This document shows positions 5,176 through 11,796 of a DNA stretch of 11,796 nucleotides, one piece after another (the first letter of the stretch is position 1; every line of letters begins with the position of its first letter). This DNA is from Candidatus Hydrogenedentota bacterium (GTDB lineage Bacteria > Hydrogenedentota > Hydrogenedentia > Hydrogenedentales > SLHB01). The notes below the pieces were generated by a model. The model was not told where the DNA came from, ran no database searches, and saw only the letters and a list, made by a program, of their open reading frames with translations. The stretch lies in contig PWNM01000276.1 of the NCBI GenBank assembly GCA_003557825.1, positions 1-11,796 on the forward strand, written 5' to 3'. A program made the translations under genes and the position numbers.

Positions 5176-7551
5176 TTACAGCGGAATGCGAATCACCGTG
5201 ATGCTGATGGGCGCTAGCGATAGAGGCGCTGTGATGTCGACCGAAGGCAGTTCCTCGATGTCGATGACCCGTTCCTCGCCGGGATGATTGTGGGCGAGAG
5301 GGTCTTCGTGGGCGATAATCCACCCCTGACCATTTCCTTGGGGCGCGTAGCTTCCCGTATCGACGGTGACCTCATACCGATCCCAAGTGGGATTGACAAG
5401 ACCAATAGTCAGGAAGCGGCCGTCTTCAGTAAGGGCGGCTGCCACATCGAGGCGTTCGTCTGTTCCGTCAACGGCGACCGGTTGCGTGCCGAATTCGTTG
5501 CGGTAGAGCATTAAAGGCAATGCGGTAGCCTCGAATTCAGCGGCCGTTCCCGTTGTCTTGATGCAACCGATGACGTTAACGGTCTGGGCATAGAAAGCCA
5601 TGTGGACAATGTCCGACTGGCGGAAATACTCGTGGAGGCCGATGGCGATGCCCAGGGCGTCTTTCATAAAATAGCGCGTGCCCAGCTCGCCAAACACATG
5701 GGGACCATACCAATAGTTCCATTCGGTAAAGGCGATACGGATATCGCGGTCCGCGAGGTGATCCATTTCATTGCGATAGTGGCGGTGCATATTGGTGACA
5801 TTTCGGATGGGCGCCAGGGGCATCTTGGCATGTTCCGTGATGTCCGGGCGGGACTGCAAATAGTAATGCTCGGCGATGTAGTCCATGTGGTCGGCGCATT
5901 CGGCGAGCATGCCCTCCGACCAAGGCCCGGCCTGGCCCGATGCGATGGTCTTGATGTCGGCGTCTACCTTACGCATCTTGTCGACCACCCAATTGTGCTT
6001 GAGCACATAGTGTTCGAGACGCATATAGCCCAACTGCCACGGGCCCCACATTTCGTTGCCGACGCACCACCAGGTAACATCAAACGGTTCGGGGCTGCCG
6101 TTCTCGGCGCGCCAGGCGCCCATGGGGGTATCCACTGCGCCATTGGCGTATTCAACTTGGGCCGCTGCCGAATGGGCGTCGCCGAAACCCGTGTTGACGG
6201 TGATCATCGGTTCCGCGTCGATGAGGCGGCACAGGGCAATGAACTCGTGCATGCCCATGTCGTTGGGCTCGATACCGGTCCAGGCGGGATTGGTTCGGGT
6301 GGGTCGGCGGTCGCGATCGCCCAGACCGTCGCGCCAATCGTAGCCGCTGACAAAATTGCCGCCGGGCCACCGGTAAATGGGGCTGTTGAGTTTTTTAAGC
6401 AGGGCCAGGGTATCGGCGCGAAAGCCTTGGATATTATCGCCGGGCATGAGTGACGCCGTACCGATGGTTAGGTTTCCTGTGCCGCGCCCCGTGATTTCGA
6501 ACCGCGCATTTTCAGTGTCCGCTCCGGCACGAAACTGAAGGGGATAGGCGGCATAGGTGTCGGTCAGGTCTTCGATTATGACGCTGTCATAGGCGTCGTT
6601 GCCCCAATAAAGGCGCACCTCAACCGACTCGATTCCCGGCTCGGCCCGCAGCACAATCCGCCCCGTGTACGCTTTGTCGGCCTCGACGGCCAATCGTTCC
6701 TGATACATTCCGGCGGTATCGCCATGAAGCGTCATGCGTGGACTGTGTTCGCCCGACAGCGGATCCTCGACGCACATAGCAATGCGACCGGCATCGCCGA
6801 GGGGGACCCACGGAGACGCCGCCAACACTTCCGCGCCTTCGGGGGTCGTCTTCCATGTCGGTTCGTCAGCGGGGATGGGGAAATAGAACTTGCGGTCTTC
6901 CAACATCTCGGCCCAAATCCCGCCGTAAATGCAACGGCCCAGGTGTTCGATGAACTGACCGTAGATGTATTTCGAAATAGGCTCCGCATCGGGAGTTGCG
7001 AACATGGTGATCTCGGTGGCGATGGTCTCGGACTGGGGAGGCGTTATTTCACCCATAAACTCGAGCCGGATGTCGTCATACCAAGCAGTTCCGGTTGCCT
7101 CGCCCCAGCCGCCAAGCAATGCATTGACCTGCACGCTTTCGCCGCCGACGATCTCGAACTCACACTCAAGGTAGGTCCAGTCGTTATCGCCGGTAAGGGC
7201 CGGGGTCTGCGCTCCCTGGATGCCATGGATGTTGAGCAACGCCCCTTGGCCCGTCCCGGCGGCTACATCCTCGGTCTTCACCCAACCGGACAGTCGATAC
7301 CGACCATAGGGGTGGATGTCCACGGATTGAAACCACGATGCATCGGCTCCATCGGTCGAATCGATACGTACGCTGTGGCCCCGCTCCCGCCCCTGCGGCT
7401 CGACATGAAAGGCGGCGCTTCCGGACCAACTGTGCCGCCGCCAGCCCTCGGGAAGATCGTCGGTTTGTCGTTCGAAAGTCGGGTTTGTGACCAGGTTAAC
7501 ATCCGGTTCGGGAACGACGCCCATCAAGGTGGACAACACGATACACAACAT
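5176..7551 (-). CDS. GH51 alpha-L-arabinofuranosidase with N-terminal CBM-like module
   Basis: 791-residue retaining glycosidase expected to release alpha-L-arabinofuranosyl side chains from arabinan, arabinoxylan or arabinogalactan. Residues about 18-170, opening with NLVTNPTFE, look like a CBM4/9-type beta-sandwich. The GH51 barrel begins near the signature IYGQFIEHLGRCIYGGIW (195-212). RWPGGNF follows near 394-400. The acid/base lies in VGNEMWG (E500) and the nucleophile in FTEWNYW (E610). Both glutamates are present, with spacing close to the family's usual 110-120 residues. A beta-rich C-terminal domain follows. The start ATG 7551 has GGAGGAG about seven bases upstream, and an in-frame stop at 7572-7570 rules out a longer form. 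The N-terminus is hydrophobic but short and lacks basic residues, so export is likely but not certain. It lies 154 bases downstream of the dioxygenase gene on the same strand. Confidence 0.92.
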   Translation of the reverse strand: MLCIVLSTLMGVVPEPDVNLVTNPTFERQTDDLPEGWRRHSWSGSAAFHVEPQGRERGHSVRIDSTDGADASWFQSVDIHPYGRYRLSGWVKTEDVAAGTGQGALLNIHGIQGAQTPALTGDNDWTYLECEFEIVGGESVQVNALLGGWGEATGTAWYDDIRLEFMGEITPPQSETIATEITMFATPDAEPISKYIYGQFIEHLGRCIYGGIWAEMLEDRKFYFPIPADEPTWKTTPEGAEVLAASPWVPLGDAGRIAMCVEDPLSGEHSPRMTLHGDTAGMYQERLAVEADKAYTGRIVLRAEPGIESVEVRLYWGNDAYDSVIIEDLTDTYAAYPLQFRAGADTENARFEITGRGTGNLTIGTASLMPGDNIQGFRADTLALLKKLNSPIYRWPGGNFVSGYDWRDGLGDRDRRPTRTNPAWTGIEPNDMGMHEFIALCRLIDAEPMITVNTGFGDAHSAAAQVEYANGAVDTPMGAWRAENGSPEPFDVTWWCVGNEMWGPWQLGYMRLEHYVLKHNWVVDKMRKVDADIKTIASGQAGPWSEGMLAECADHMDYIAEHYYLQSRPDITEHAKMPLAPIRNVTNMHRHYRNEMDHLADRDIRIAFTEWNYWYGPHVFGELGTRYFMKDALGIAIGLHEYFRQSDIVHMAFYAQTVNVIGCIKTTGTAAEFEATALPLMLYRNEFGTQPVAVDGTDERLDVAAALTEDGRFLTIGLVNPTWDRYEVTVDTGSYAPQGNGQGWIIAHEDPLAHNHPGEERVIDIEELPSVDITAPLSLAPISITVIRIPL

Positions 7552-7587
7552 GACACTACTCCTCCATCCTTACGGCCCTTGGTCAAG

Positions 7588-7601
7588 CCGACTTTCGTCG
7601 G
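7588..7601 (-). other. Small GAAA-tetraloop hairpin in the GH51 leader
   Basis: On the minus strand CCGAC and GTCGG form a 5-bp stem closed by GAAA, a stable GNRA-type tetraloop. It lies about 37 bases before the GH51 start codon, between the dioxygenase and GH51 genes. No T-run follows, so it is not a terminator. The site is short and may be chance. Confidence 0.3.
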
Positions 7602-7705
7602 ATACGCTGTAATGCTTGCATCGCAGTATACGCCACACGCTTCGGCCTGAACCAACCGGAGCGGCAAAGGATGGAAAAAACAGTCAGCGCCGACGCAGGA
7701 TAACC

Positions 7706-8623
7706 TCAGCTGGCCGGTTTGCCTTCGCCTCCGTCTTCGCCGAGGCATCCGCCCTTACCGCTGGGACGTAGGTGGGGCCGGTGAATGTCTTCGAGGCCTT
7801 TCCATGCGTAGGGGTCTTCTCCGGCCACCATGACGATGTCGCGCCGGTCGAGCATGGCTTGGTGCATGCCCGGTTTTGGGAACCACGGCAGCAACGATTC
7901 GGCACTCATATAGTGGTTGACCAAGGCCCGGCGCAAACCCGAGGCCATGCGATTGGGTAAGGATCGATGCAGCAGATAGCCGTGAAAGACCACAATGGCT
8001 CCCGCCTTCACCTCGACGGGTACGGCGTCTTCGTCGCGATAGGGAAACCCGATGGATTCGGAGCTGCAATCGAACCGGGGGTCATTCTGCTGCTCTTGGG
8101 GCCAAAGAATGCCCCGTTTGTGGGACCCCGGCAATACCCACAGACAGCCATTGTCCTGGTGGGCATCTTCGATGGCAATCCACGCCCCTGCAAGGGATCG
8201 GTCTCGGGTGGGGATGTAGCCTTCGTCTTGGTGCCATGCTTGCCCCGGCATGCCCGCCGATTTGATAAACAACATGGACTGCATGCATTTCACGTTTGGT
8301 CCGATGACGTTGACCAAGGTATCGACAATGGCCGGGTGGGTGATGTATTTCGCCATAACGGGCGACACCTTATGGGGGAAATGGATACACAAATGCCGCG
8401 CCAACAGATCCTCGTCGGACTCATCGGGCCCCGGCGGTTCGCTGCCTTTGATTTCGCCGTAGTGACGACGGCATATGGCGAGCGTATCCCGGCGCAGTTC
8501 CTCGATTTCCTCGGCGGATACGGCCCCATCGAGAACGAGGTAGCCCTTCTCCCGGTATTCGGCTACGTGCTCCTCGGAGATGCCCGTGTATGGCTTGGCT
8601 TGGGGGGTAGTTGCAACGCTCAT
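7706..8623 (-). CDS. Phytanoyl-CoA dioxygenase (PhyH) family Fe(II)/2-oxoglutarate oxygenase
   Basis: 305-residue cytoplasmic enzyme, predicted to hydroxylate a small molecule using O2, Fe(II) and 2-oxoglutarate; the substrate is unknown. The facial triad is visible: H131 and D133 in WHQDEGY, and H219 in the GYLLHRS segment. R231 or R232 in LRRALVNHY would hold the 2-oxoglutarate carboxylate. The PGS (165-167) and W162 region resembles other PhyH proteins, and the length matches the family (about 250-310). No signal peptide is seen. The start ATG 8623 has GAGGGAG six bases upstream. The C-terminal tail (288-305) is rich in Gly, Lys and Glu and probably disordered. It is upstream of GH51 on the same strand, so they may be co-transcribed, but the 154-base gap leaves this open. 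PhyH members also act in secondary metabolism, and nothing here ties this one to phytanate. Confidence 0.88.
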   Translation of the reverse strand: MSVATTPQAKPYTGISEEHVAEYREKGYLVLDGAVSAEEIEELRRDTLAICRRHYGEIKGSEPPGPDESDEDLLARHLCIHFPHKVSPVMAKYITHPAIVDTLVNVIGPNVKCMQSMLFIKSAGMPGQAWHQDEGYIPTRDRSLAGAWIAIEDAHQDNGCLWVLPGSHKRGILWPQEQQNDPRFDCSSESIGFPYRDEDAVPVEVKAGAIVVFHGYLLHRSLPNRMASGLRRALVNHYMSAESLLPWFPKPGMHQAMLDRRDIVMVAGEDPYAWKGLEDIHRPHLRPSGKGGCLGEDGGEGKPAS

Positions 8624-8732
8624 GATGCTCCCTCACGGTGTTGGGAATGCCCGGCATGGTCTCCCGTCCAACTGCTGACGCATCCCTTCTGGGTTCGGTT
8701 TTCTACATCCGATGGGAACACCACAGAGGATC

Positions 8733-8756
8733 AAAATGTGACCCCGGTGATCGGGG
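8733..8756 (-). terminator. Probable terminator, leftward, after the 71-residue gene
   Basis: On the minus strand CCCCG and CGGGG (8756-8752 with 8746-8742) form a GC stem with a five-base loop. TCACA and then TTTT (8736-8733) follow. It starts nine bases past the stop of the 8981-8766 gene. The T-run is short and displaced, so efficiency is doubtful. Confidence 0.45.
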
Positions 8757-8765
8757 GCGTTGCCG

Positions 8766-8981
8766 TCAACCTTCAGTTGAACTGGATTCGTCCGTTTTTA
8801 ACTGAGAGGCCTTTTGGCTGATTTCATCAATGGAAAGGCTATCGTCCAGACCTTGGCGCCATTTGGTATAATCGAACCGCTCCCTCTGAATAAGCGCAAT
8901 GAAACGCTCTGCCTCCACATCTCCAAGTGCTTCGGCAAGGACCTGAAGTCCCCTTATCTTAATCTCTGTATCGGATATCAC
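8766..8981 (-). CDS. Small protein of unknown function, 71 residues
   Basis: I do not recognise this with certainty. It begins at a GTG (8981) with AGGA ten bases upstream; an in-frame TAG at 8996-8994 leaves no room for a longer form. The sequence starts MISDTEIKIRGLQVLAEALG and continues into VEAERFIALIQRERFDYTKW (22-41), predicted largely helical. A charged, Ser-rich tail ends in SSSTEG. The pattern of a short N-terminus, an ERFI-type helix and a DYT-W motif recalls small bacterial proteins often found near toxin-antitoxin genes, but I cannot name a family. It lies 150 bases beyond the HicB-like gene, with a terminator between, so it is probably a separate unit. Confidence 0.6.
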   Translation of the reverse strand: MISDTEIKIRGLQVLAEALGDVEAERFIALIQRERFDYTKWRQGLDDSLSIDEISQKASQLKTDESSSTEG

Positions 8982-9098
8982 TGTGAGTCTTTCCTAATAA
9001 ATGCATATTTTACAGCCATGCTGAATGGCGTCCTGGATCAGTTTACGTATTAGGTATTTCCCTACCCATTAGCAGTGTCACGTAATACATTGTGGAGC

Positions 9099-9121
9099 AA
9101 AAATGATCCCGAATATTCGGG
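9099..9121 (-). terminator. Rho-independent terminator after the HicB-like gene
   Basis: CCCGAATATTCGGG (9108-9121) is a perfect 14-bp palindrome that folds into a CCCGA/TCGGG hairpin with a tight loop. On the minus strand ATCA and five T's (9103-9099) follow. It lies ten bases past the HicB-like stop. The exact palindrome could also bind a dimeric protein. Confidence 0.6.
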
Positions 9122-9131
9122 GTTATCGATA

Positions 9132-9347
9132 TCATGCGTAAAGCAGCCGGCGACCTTTGGGCTCGGGAATTGGGTCACCGAATTCCTCGGCCGTCTCGAT
9201 CCACAGCCGCATGGCTTCTTTGGCATGGGCCAGCGCTTCTTCATGTGATGCCCCATGAGCAAAACACCCAGAAAGCTCAGGCACTTCGGCCACGAAGGCA
9301 TCGTCTTCGCTGCTCCAAAATAGGATCACTTCGTATTTGTTCATCAT
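9132..9347 (-). CDS. HicB-like antitoxin-family protein, without an adjacent HicA
   Basis: 71-residue protein of the HicB-like antitoxin family. It has the typical beta-strand start MMNKYEVILFWSSEDDAFVA, followed by VPELSGCFAHGASHEEALAHA, where the P-x-L-x-G-C segment matches the family core, and a helix ending near EFGDPIPEPKG. The length is normal for the short HicB form; no C-terminal DNA-binding domain is present. Upstream on its strand are only 68 bases and then the heparinase-fold gene, so there is no room for a HicA toxin. Downstream lies a terminator. The start ATG 9347 has GGAG nine bases upstream. A solitary HicB may be a remnant, or may act with a toxin encoded elsewhere. Confidence 0.8.
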   Translation of the reverse strand: MMNKYEVILFWSSEDDAFVAEVPELSGCFAHGASHEEALAHAKEAMRLWIETAEEFGDPIPEPKGRRLLYA

Positions 9348-9415
9348 AGATCATCTCCGAGCCGTTTTGGCGCAATCCGTTTCCGATTACCATCGCCACG
9401 CATGGGTTCTCACCA

Positions 9416-11371
9416 TCAGGGGCCCGTCAGGGGTTTGAGAGTCACATGCACAGTTTCCTGCTCACCATCACTCCAGGTGAGTTCGAGGGTCAATGTCGCT
9501 TCGTCGACTTTGGTTGACAGGTCCTCCAGGAGAAGCGTATCCCCTCGATAGGGCAGTAGGAGCGTGGAGATAATCCAGCCGTCGTCGCGTTCGGCTTCGA
9601 ACACCAACCAGGGGGCCTCATGGCGCACGCCGTATTCGGGGGAATACCATCCCGATTGTTCCCGCATCTCAGGGTCGCCCCGAAGGGGGATAAGAGCGAT
9701 GTTGCCCTCAGGAAACGTGGTGGTCACGCCATCGAATTGGTCCAACGGCCATAGCGTCGTCGGCAGGAAATGCCAGTTCTGGGCGTAGGTCCGAGGGGTC
9801 GTGTCCCGCACGGTGACCCGGTCGGTGACGATCCAATATCGGTCGTCCACCATGGTTATCTGCCGATCGTGGATGATGGCGTCTTCGGGAGCATTTCTAC
9901 CGGCCAGATGGCGATACCCGGCGTGCCACGCATGGATCTGTTTGTCAGCGCCTTCCAGGTCGGCGTGTATCAATCCGCGTGGCGGATTGACGGTCTGATT
10001 CGCGCCGTCGATGGACAGGGTGTTTTGAAAGGGCGTGCTCATAAACAAGGCGCGGGCGTCGTCTTCGGTGTGGTAGCGATAACGACCGGGCATGACGATG
10101 AGGGGCTGCCCATAGGCATAGCAGTCGAGGCTCATCAGCCGATATCCGCCCCGTCCATAGGGTCCGAAGTCGAACATAAGCCACCGCTGATCGCGGCCAT
10201 CGTCCCACGGGCTCCGCAACGAGGCAAATCCACCTTCAGAAAAGAGCCGGTTCTGCCACTCGGGCCGTTCGCCCTCGGTCCCGCCGCTGGCCAGGTAAAG
10301 CAGGTCGGGCCGATCGAACATCCCGGCCAACTCACGCAACCGGCTCCCCATATGGGCGCTGTCGGAATCGCCAAACTGGGGAATCGAAAGATCCGGACGG
10401 GTATAGGCGGCGGCAAAATCGAGTATGTGGTCCACCCGTTCGGTAAACTCGTCGGGAAGGTCCACCTCATGGGCCTGGACAATATGCCAGAACTGGGTGA
10501 GTTGCCGCAGCATGACGTTATGGTAGCTCGGGCTTTGGCCTCGGTAGACGCCGTCCGGATGGGTGGCCGTTAGGAATTGATGGACCATGCGTTCCGTGGC
10601 ATCGTTGAACCAGGTGGCAGCATCGGAAAACTCAGGGAAATAGGCCCCGGCCTGTAGGGTCCCCTGGGCTTCCATGGCTCCCCAGTTGCCGCCCGAGTAT
10701 CCATCGAAGCCCCGGCGATTGAGGGCCTCCGCCATGGCATGGATGTTGTCGAGGAACACGACCAGGGCAGCGCCATCGAAGGCCTCGGCCTGAACCGCGA
10801 CGGGAAACAAACGGATCCAATTGGTCAGGCGTAGACCGTTTTCAAGACGCCGGGGAAAGTCCGCCGGAACCTGCCGATCCCACTCGTGCAACTGATGGAC
10901 AAACTCCTCGACGTAACGGGTATCGCCCGTCTGCCGCCATTTCTCCACCAAGGTTTGGAAATGGGTATGGCGATGAAACATGAAGCCCCATTCCGGATCG
11001 TAAATGGTATGGCGCCAATCGATGCCGTCTTCGAACTCGACGGTTTCCTTTTCGAAGGTGAACCGGTGGGTCAGGATATCGTCGGGATGGCTTGTGTCGT
11101 GAATGGCCTCATCGATGGCATCGAGATTGCGCAGCGGCGCTTCGACATCGAAATGATAGGCCATGTCCCGTTCGCGGTAATAGGTCAGCAAGGTGTCAAC
11201 GGCCTCCTCGACCGATGCCGTACGCGCAGCTTCGGACACGGGAGCCAGCTCGGGCCGATCAAGGTCCAGTCGCTCCAACACCGACCGCATGCGTCTGGTT
11301 TCCACCCCGGGCGAAGCGCATGCGAAGGTCATCATTCCGACAATGCCAACGATCACAGCAGAATGCATCAT
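9416..11371 (-). CDS. Heparinase II/III-fold protein (polysaccharide-lyase-like), altered active-site motif
   Basis: 651-residue predicted exported protein with the two-domain layout of heparinase II/III-type lyases (PL12/PL15/PL17/PL21 relatives): an alpha/alpha toroid at about 25-345 and a C-terminal beta-sandwich from about 375. The toroid keeps the expected Asn (N229, in GGNWG) and Tyr-His pair (Y283-H284, in SYHN). In the sandwich the usual G-H-x-H-x-D-x-L-S region reads YGRGGYRLMSLDCYAYG (405-421), without the histidines or the Asp. The usual V-D-P-G is V-M-P-G (426-429). Lyase chemistry may therefore be altered or absent. An N-terminal hydrophobic run with a Cys at 18 suggests a signal peptide, possibly a lipoprotein. 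The start ATG 11371 has AAGGAG seven bases upstream. The HicB-like gene follows after 68 bases. Confidence 0.85.
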   Translation of the reverse strand: MMHSAVIVGIVGMMTFACASPGVETRRMRSVLERLDLDRPELAPVSEAARTASVEEAVDTLLTYYRERDMAYHFDVEAPLRNLDAIDEAIHDTSHPDDILTHRFTFEKETVEFEDGIDWRHTIYDPEWGFMFHRHTHFQTLVEKWRQTGDTRYVEEFVHQLHEWDRQVPADFPRRLENGLRLTNWIRLFPVAVQAEAFDGAALVVFLDNIHAMAEALNRRGFDGYSGGNWGAMEAQGTLQAGAYFPEFSDAATWFNDATERMVHQFLTATHPDGVYRGQSPSYHNVMLRQLTQFWHIVQAHEVDLPDEFTERVDHILDFAAAYTRPDLSIPQFGDSDSAHMGSRLRELAGMFDRPDLLYLASGGTEGERPEWQNRLFSEGGFASLRSPWDDGRDQRWLMFDFGPYGRGGYRLMSLDCYAYGQPLIVMPGRYRYHTEDDARALFMSTPFQNTLSIDGANQTVNPPRGLIHADLEGADKQIHAWHAGYRHLAGRNAPEDAIIHDRQITMVDDRYWIVTDRVTVRDTTPRTYAQNWHFLPTTLWPLDQFDGVTTTFPEGNIALIPLRGDPEMREQSGWYSPEYGVRHEAPWLVFEAERDDGWIISTLLLPYRGDTLLLEDLSTKVDEATLTLELTWSDGEQETVHVTLKPLTGP

Positions 11372-11540
11372 GGGTCATCTCCTTCTTGATTTGACACGTT
11401 TGCCCCATTGGCATTGTACGCTATCATATTCGTTCACTTTGCACAATCACGGAACGTGGTTGACGGTGGATGCGTAACATGATAGGGTGCAGTTGACGCA
11501 AACGAAATCTGTTATCCGAAAACCAATGGAGATGCCTCGA
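11372..11540. promoter_or_regulatory. Divergent regulatory region between the heparinase-fold and radical SAM genes
   Basis: This 169-base gap must hold promoters for two outward genes. GTTGACG occurs twice in the same direction (11459-11465 and 11492-11498), 33 bases apart, each resembling a rightward -35 element. Neither has a good -10 at 16-18 bases. A 7-bp inverted repeat, CTATCAT (11421-11427) and ATGATAG (11479-11485), also lies here. I could not fix a promoter for either gene. Confidence 0.4.
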
Positions 11541-11796
11541 ATGAGCGTATCGCGCAGACGATTCATGGAACGCTGTATAGCCGCTGGGGGCGCGACTCTA
11601 TTTGGCGCCTGCCTGAGCGCGGAACCCCCAAAACGCCCCCACGAGGGAAACTGGAAACCGGCCTACGAGAAACTTGAGGAGGCGGGCCTGTTTGAGGAAC
11701 GAATTGAACAGGCGGATCGGATCTTCGAGGAATGCGTATTATGCCCCCGTCAATGCGGAGTCAACCGAAAGAACGGAGAAAAGGGCTTCTGCCAAG
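11541..11796 (+). CDS. Radical SAM protein, PflX-like, with twin-arginine leader (cut by window end)
   Basis: Only the first 85 codons are visible. The start ATG 11541 is supported by GGAG (11528-11531) nine bases upstream; ATGs at 11526 and 11532 in the same frame would add up to five residues. Residues 4-9, SRRRFM, fit the twin-arginine motif. A hydrophobic run to A23-C24 could be a Tat signal, perhaps of a lipoprotein, although the bases of a good lipobox are only partly met. Residues 65-84 carry C65-x-x-C68-x-x-x-C72 and C84 in the pattern C-x-x-C-P-R-Q-C-G-V-N-R ending GFC. This matches the N-terminal region of PflX-type radical SAM proteins (COG1313), relatives of pyruvate-formate-lyase activating enzyme. 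The iron-sulfur/SAM motif itself would lie beyond the window, so the family call rests on this region alone. Confidence 0.75.
   Translation, partial: MSVSRRRFMERCIAAGGATLFGACLSAEPPKRPHEGNWKPAYEKLEEAGLFEERIEQADRIFEECVLCPRQCGVNRKNGEKGFCQ

Noticed and set aside
6724..7650. Rightward 308-codon open frame
   Set aside because: It is antisense to the GH51 gene, whose catalytic motifs prove the other strand is coding.
7675..7705. Possible terminator after the PhyH gene (six T's leftward at 7680-7675)
   Set aside because: The upstream sequence forms only 3-bp stems, so an intrinsic terminator is not supported.
8814..9053. Rightward 79-codon open frame
   Set aside because: It lies antisense across the 71-residue gene and has no ribosome-binding site or family features.
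8994..9071. Short leftward open stretch reading like a protein fragment (KLIQDAIQHGC)
   Set aside because: Only 24 codons between stops with no start codon. It could be a gene remnant, but is too short to call.
9770..10573. Rightward 267-codon open frame
   Set aside because: It is a shadow antisense to the heparinase-fold gene, produced by GC-rich codon bias.

Overview
The window comes from a moderately GC-rich bacterium, by eye about 55-60% GC. It reads like a free-living polysaccharide degrader of the PVC group (Planctomycetes, Verrucomicrobia, Lentisphaerae) or Candidatus Hydrogenedentota. The clues are pseudopilin proteins of the prepilin-type H-X9-DG class, a phytanoyl-CoA-dioxygenase-like enzyme beside exported glycosidases, a heparinase-fold protein, and a radical SAM protein with a twin-arginine leader. 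This assignment is inference from gene content; no rRNA or marker gene is present.

Layout. Positions 1-375 hold no convincing gene, but a strong rightward intrinsic terminator (193-234) ends a transcript from outside the window. Four rightward genes follow: a predicted exported TIM-barrel glycosidase-like protein (376-2307), a small Cys/His-rich double-membrane protein (2409-2789), a pseudopilin with a textbook leader (2904-3857), and a second pseudopilin-like protein with a lost leader (4030-5076). A consensus-quality sigma-70 promoter with overlapping inverted repeats lies at 2312-2408. A 13-bp terminator hairpin enclosed by a second inverted repeat separates the two pseudopilins.

A leftward block follows. 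A PhyH-family Fe(II)/2-oxoglutarate dioxygenase (8623 to 7706) precedes a GH51 alpha-L-arabinofuranosidase with an N-terminal carbohydrate-binding-like module (7551 to 5176). Upstream lie a 71-residue unknown protein (8981 to 8766), a solitary HicB-like protein (9347 to 9132), and a heparinase II/III-fold protein (11371 to 9416). At the right edge a divergent rightward gene (from 11541, cut by the window end) begins a PflX-like radical SAM protein with a Tat-type leader.

How the parts fit. Three predicted exported carbohydrate-active proteins (GH-like, GH51, heparinase-fold) suggest attack on complex plant or algal polysaccharide containing arabinose and perhaps uronic acid. The pseudopilins may form surface or secretion-related assemblies. 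No single new system is proven. The observations most worth following are the heparinase-fold protein with its usual His/Asp motif replaced, the radical SAM protein with an export signal, the pseudopilin without a processing site, and the dense regulatory stretch at 2312-2408.
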